DNA of 5,251 nt, taken from positions 1 to 5,251 of the forward strand of contig JANXYI010000116.1 of assembly GCA_025350085.1 (NCBI GenBank). Direction: 5' to 3'. The notes under the pieces are model-generated. The model saw only the letters and a list, made by a program, of their open reading frames with translations, did not search any database and was not told the origin of the DNA. The translations under genes were made by a program, and so were the position numbers. Below, piece after piece: positions 4,899 to 5,251 of this stretch. Source of the stretch: Deltaproteobacteria bacterium. Lineage in GTDB: Bacteria > Desulfobacterota > Desulfovibrionia > Desulfovibrionales > Desulfovibrionaceae. Within the stretch, counting starts at the first letter, position 1; the number at the start of each line of letters is the position of its first letter.

Positions 4899-5251
4899 CT
4901 AGCTCTTCTGCCCCACCATGCTGTCCACGATGCTGCGCAGCTGGGCGGCCAGGGTATGCAGTTCGGCCACGTCGCGCGAGGCCACGTCCATGCCCGAGGC
5001 CGTGCGCAGGGCGATGTCGTTGATCTCCTCCACGGCCGCGTCCACCCGGCCCGAGGCGGTGGACTGCAGTTCCACGGCCTTGGCAATGCCGCGCACGCGT
5101 TGGGTGGTCTCCTGCACCATGTCCACGATGCGCGCCAGCGCCTGGCCCGAGCCCCCGGCCAGGCCGGAGGTCAGCTCGATGTTGTGCGCTGCGGTCTCCA
5201 CCTGCTGCACGTTGGCCCGGGTGCCGCGCTGGATGTTGCCGATGGCCTCGC
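4899..5251 (-). CDS. Methyl-accepting chemotaxis protein, C-terminal end (cut by right edge)
   Basis: The last 116 residues of a chemotaxis receptor are visible; sensor, membrane and HAMP regions lie beyond the right edge. From the edge the reading frame is open: EAIGNIQRGTRANVQQVETA, just after the hairpin tip of the signalling domain, then a helix with heptad-like pattern (VDMVQETTQRVRGIAKAVE, LQSTASGRVDAAVEEINDIA) and the typical end LRSIVDSMVGQKS. This part of the coiled coil carries methylation-region residues and couples ligand sensing to CheA/CheW. A GTG at 5210 is not the real start because the homology continues to the edge. There is no CheR-tethering pentapeptide at the C-terminus. 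It is convergent with the hydroxylase and transcriptionally separate, so it is probably unrelated to the arsS locus. The receptor's ligand cannot be told. Confidence 0.9.
   Translation of the reverse strand, partial: EAIGNIQRGTRANVQQVETAAHNIELTSGLAGGSGQALARIVDMVQETTQRVRGIAKAVELQSTASGRVDAAVEEINDIALRTASGMDVASRDVAELHTLAAQLRSIVDSMVGQKS

Noticed and set aside
4899..5210. Stand-alone 103-residue chemotaxis protein starting at GTG 5210
   Set aside because: Receptor homology continues in frame to the window edge, so this is the end of a longer receptor.

Overview
The window is GC-rich (roughly 70 % by eye) bacterial chromosomal DNA carrying seven protein genes, two of them cut by the window edges. 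No RNA gene, CRISPR array, insertion sequence or phage gene was seen. Codon use is uniformly G/C-ending in all genes, so nothing looks recently acquired. The gene set (an ArsS-type radical SAM gene, the two rSAM/selenodomain-associated transferases, a methyl-accepting chemotaxis protein) would fit a high-GC sulfate-reducer-like organism (Desulfovibrionales), but that placement is inference and other high-GC proteobacteria are possible.

Layout. Bases 1-2483 are a minus-strand operon. In transcription order it encodes a TVP38/TMEM64 (VTT-domain) membrane protein (2483-1755), a MerA/Lpd-like FAD disulfide oxidoreductase (1729-248), and the first 76 residues of the radical SAM protein ArsS (228 to the left edge). 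Gaps between genes are 25 and 19 bases. Bases 2484-2562 are a compact divergent control region with a central imperfect dyad. Bases 2563-4817 are a plus-strand operon: a TIGR04283-type family 2 glycosyltransferase (2563-3306), a TIGR04282/DUF2064-type nucleotidyl/glycosyl-transferase that overlaps it by 4 bases (GTG start at 3303), a 78-base A-rich, T-poor spacer holding a possible 14-codon leader ORF, and a sterol desaturase/fatty acid hydroxylase family membrane di-iron protein (4023-4817). A strong GC hairpin (4834-4857) separates it from a convergent minus-strand chemotaxis receptor, whose C-terminal signalling domain ends at 4899 and whose body lies beyond the right edge.

How the genes fit together. 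ArsS, TIGR04282 and TIGR04283 are families that public annotation groups as arsenosugar biosynthesis, earlier named rSAM/selenodomain-associated. VTT-domain and MerA-like oxidoreductase genes are, as I recall, common neighbours. The window therefore looks like one divergent locus for making or transferring a sugar onto a small molecule, perhaps an arsenical. The usual arsenic methyltransferase ArsM is not in the window. The membrane hydroxylase at the end of the transferase operon is the least expected member and suggests a lipid partner or lipid product. This is a known association with some unusual details rather than a clearly new system.
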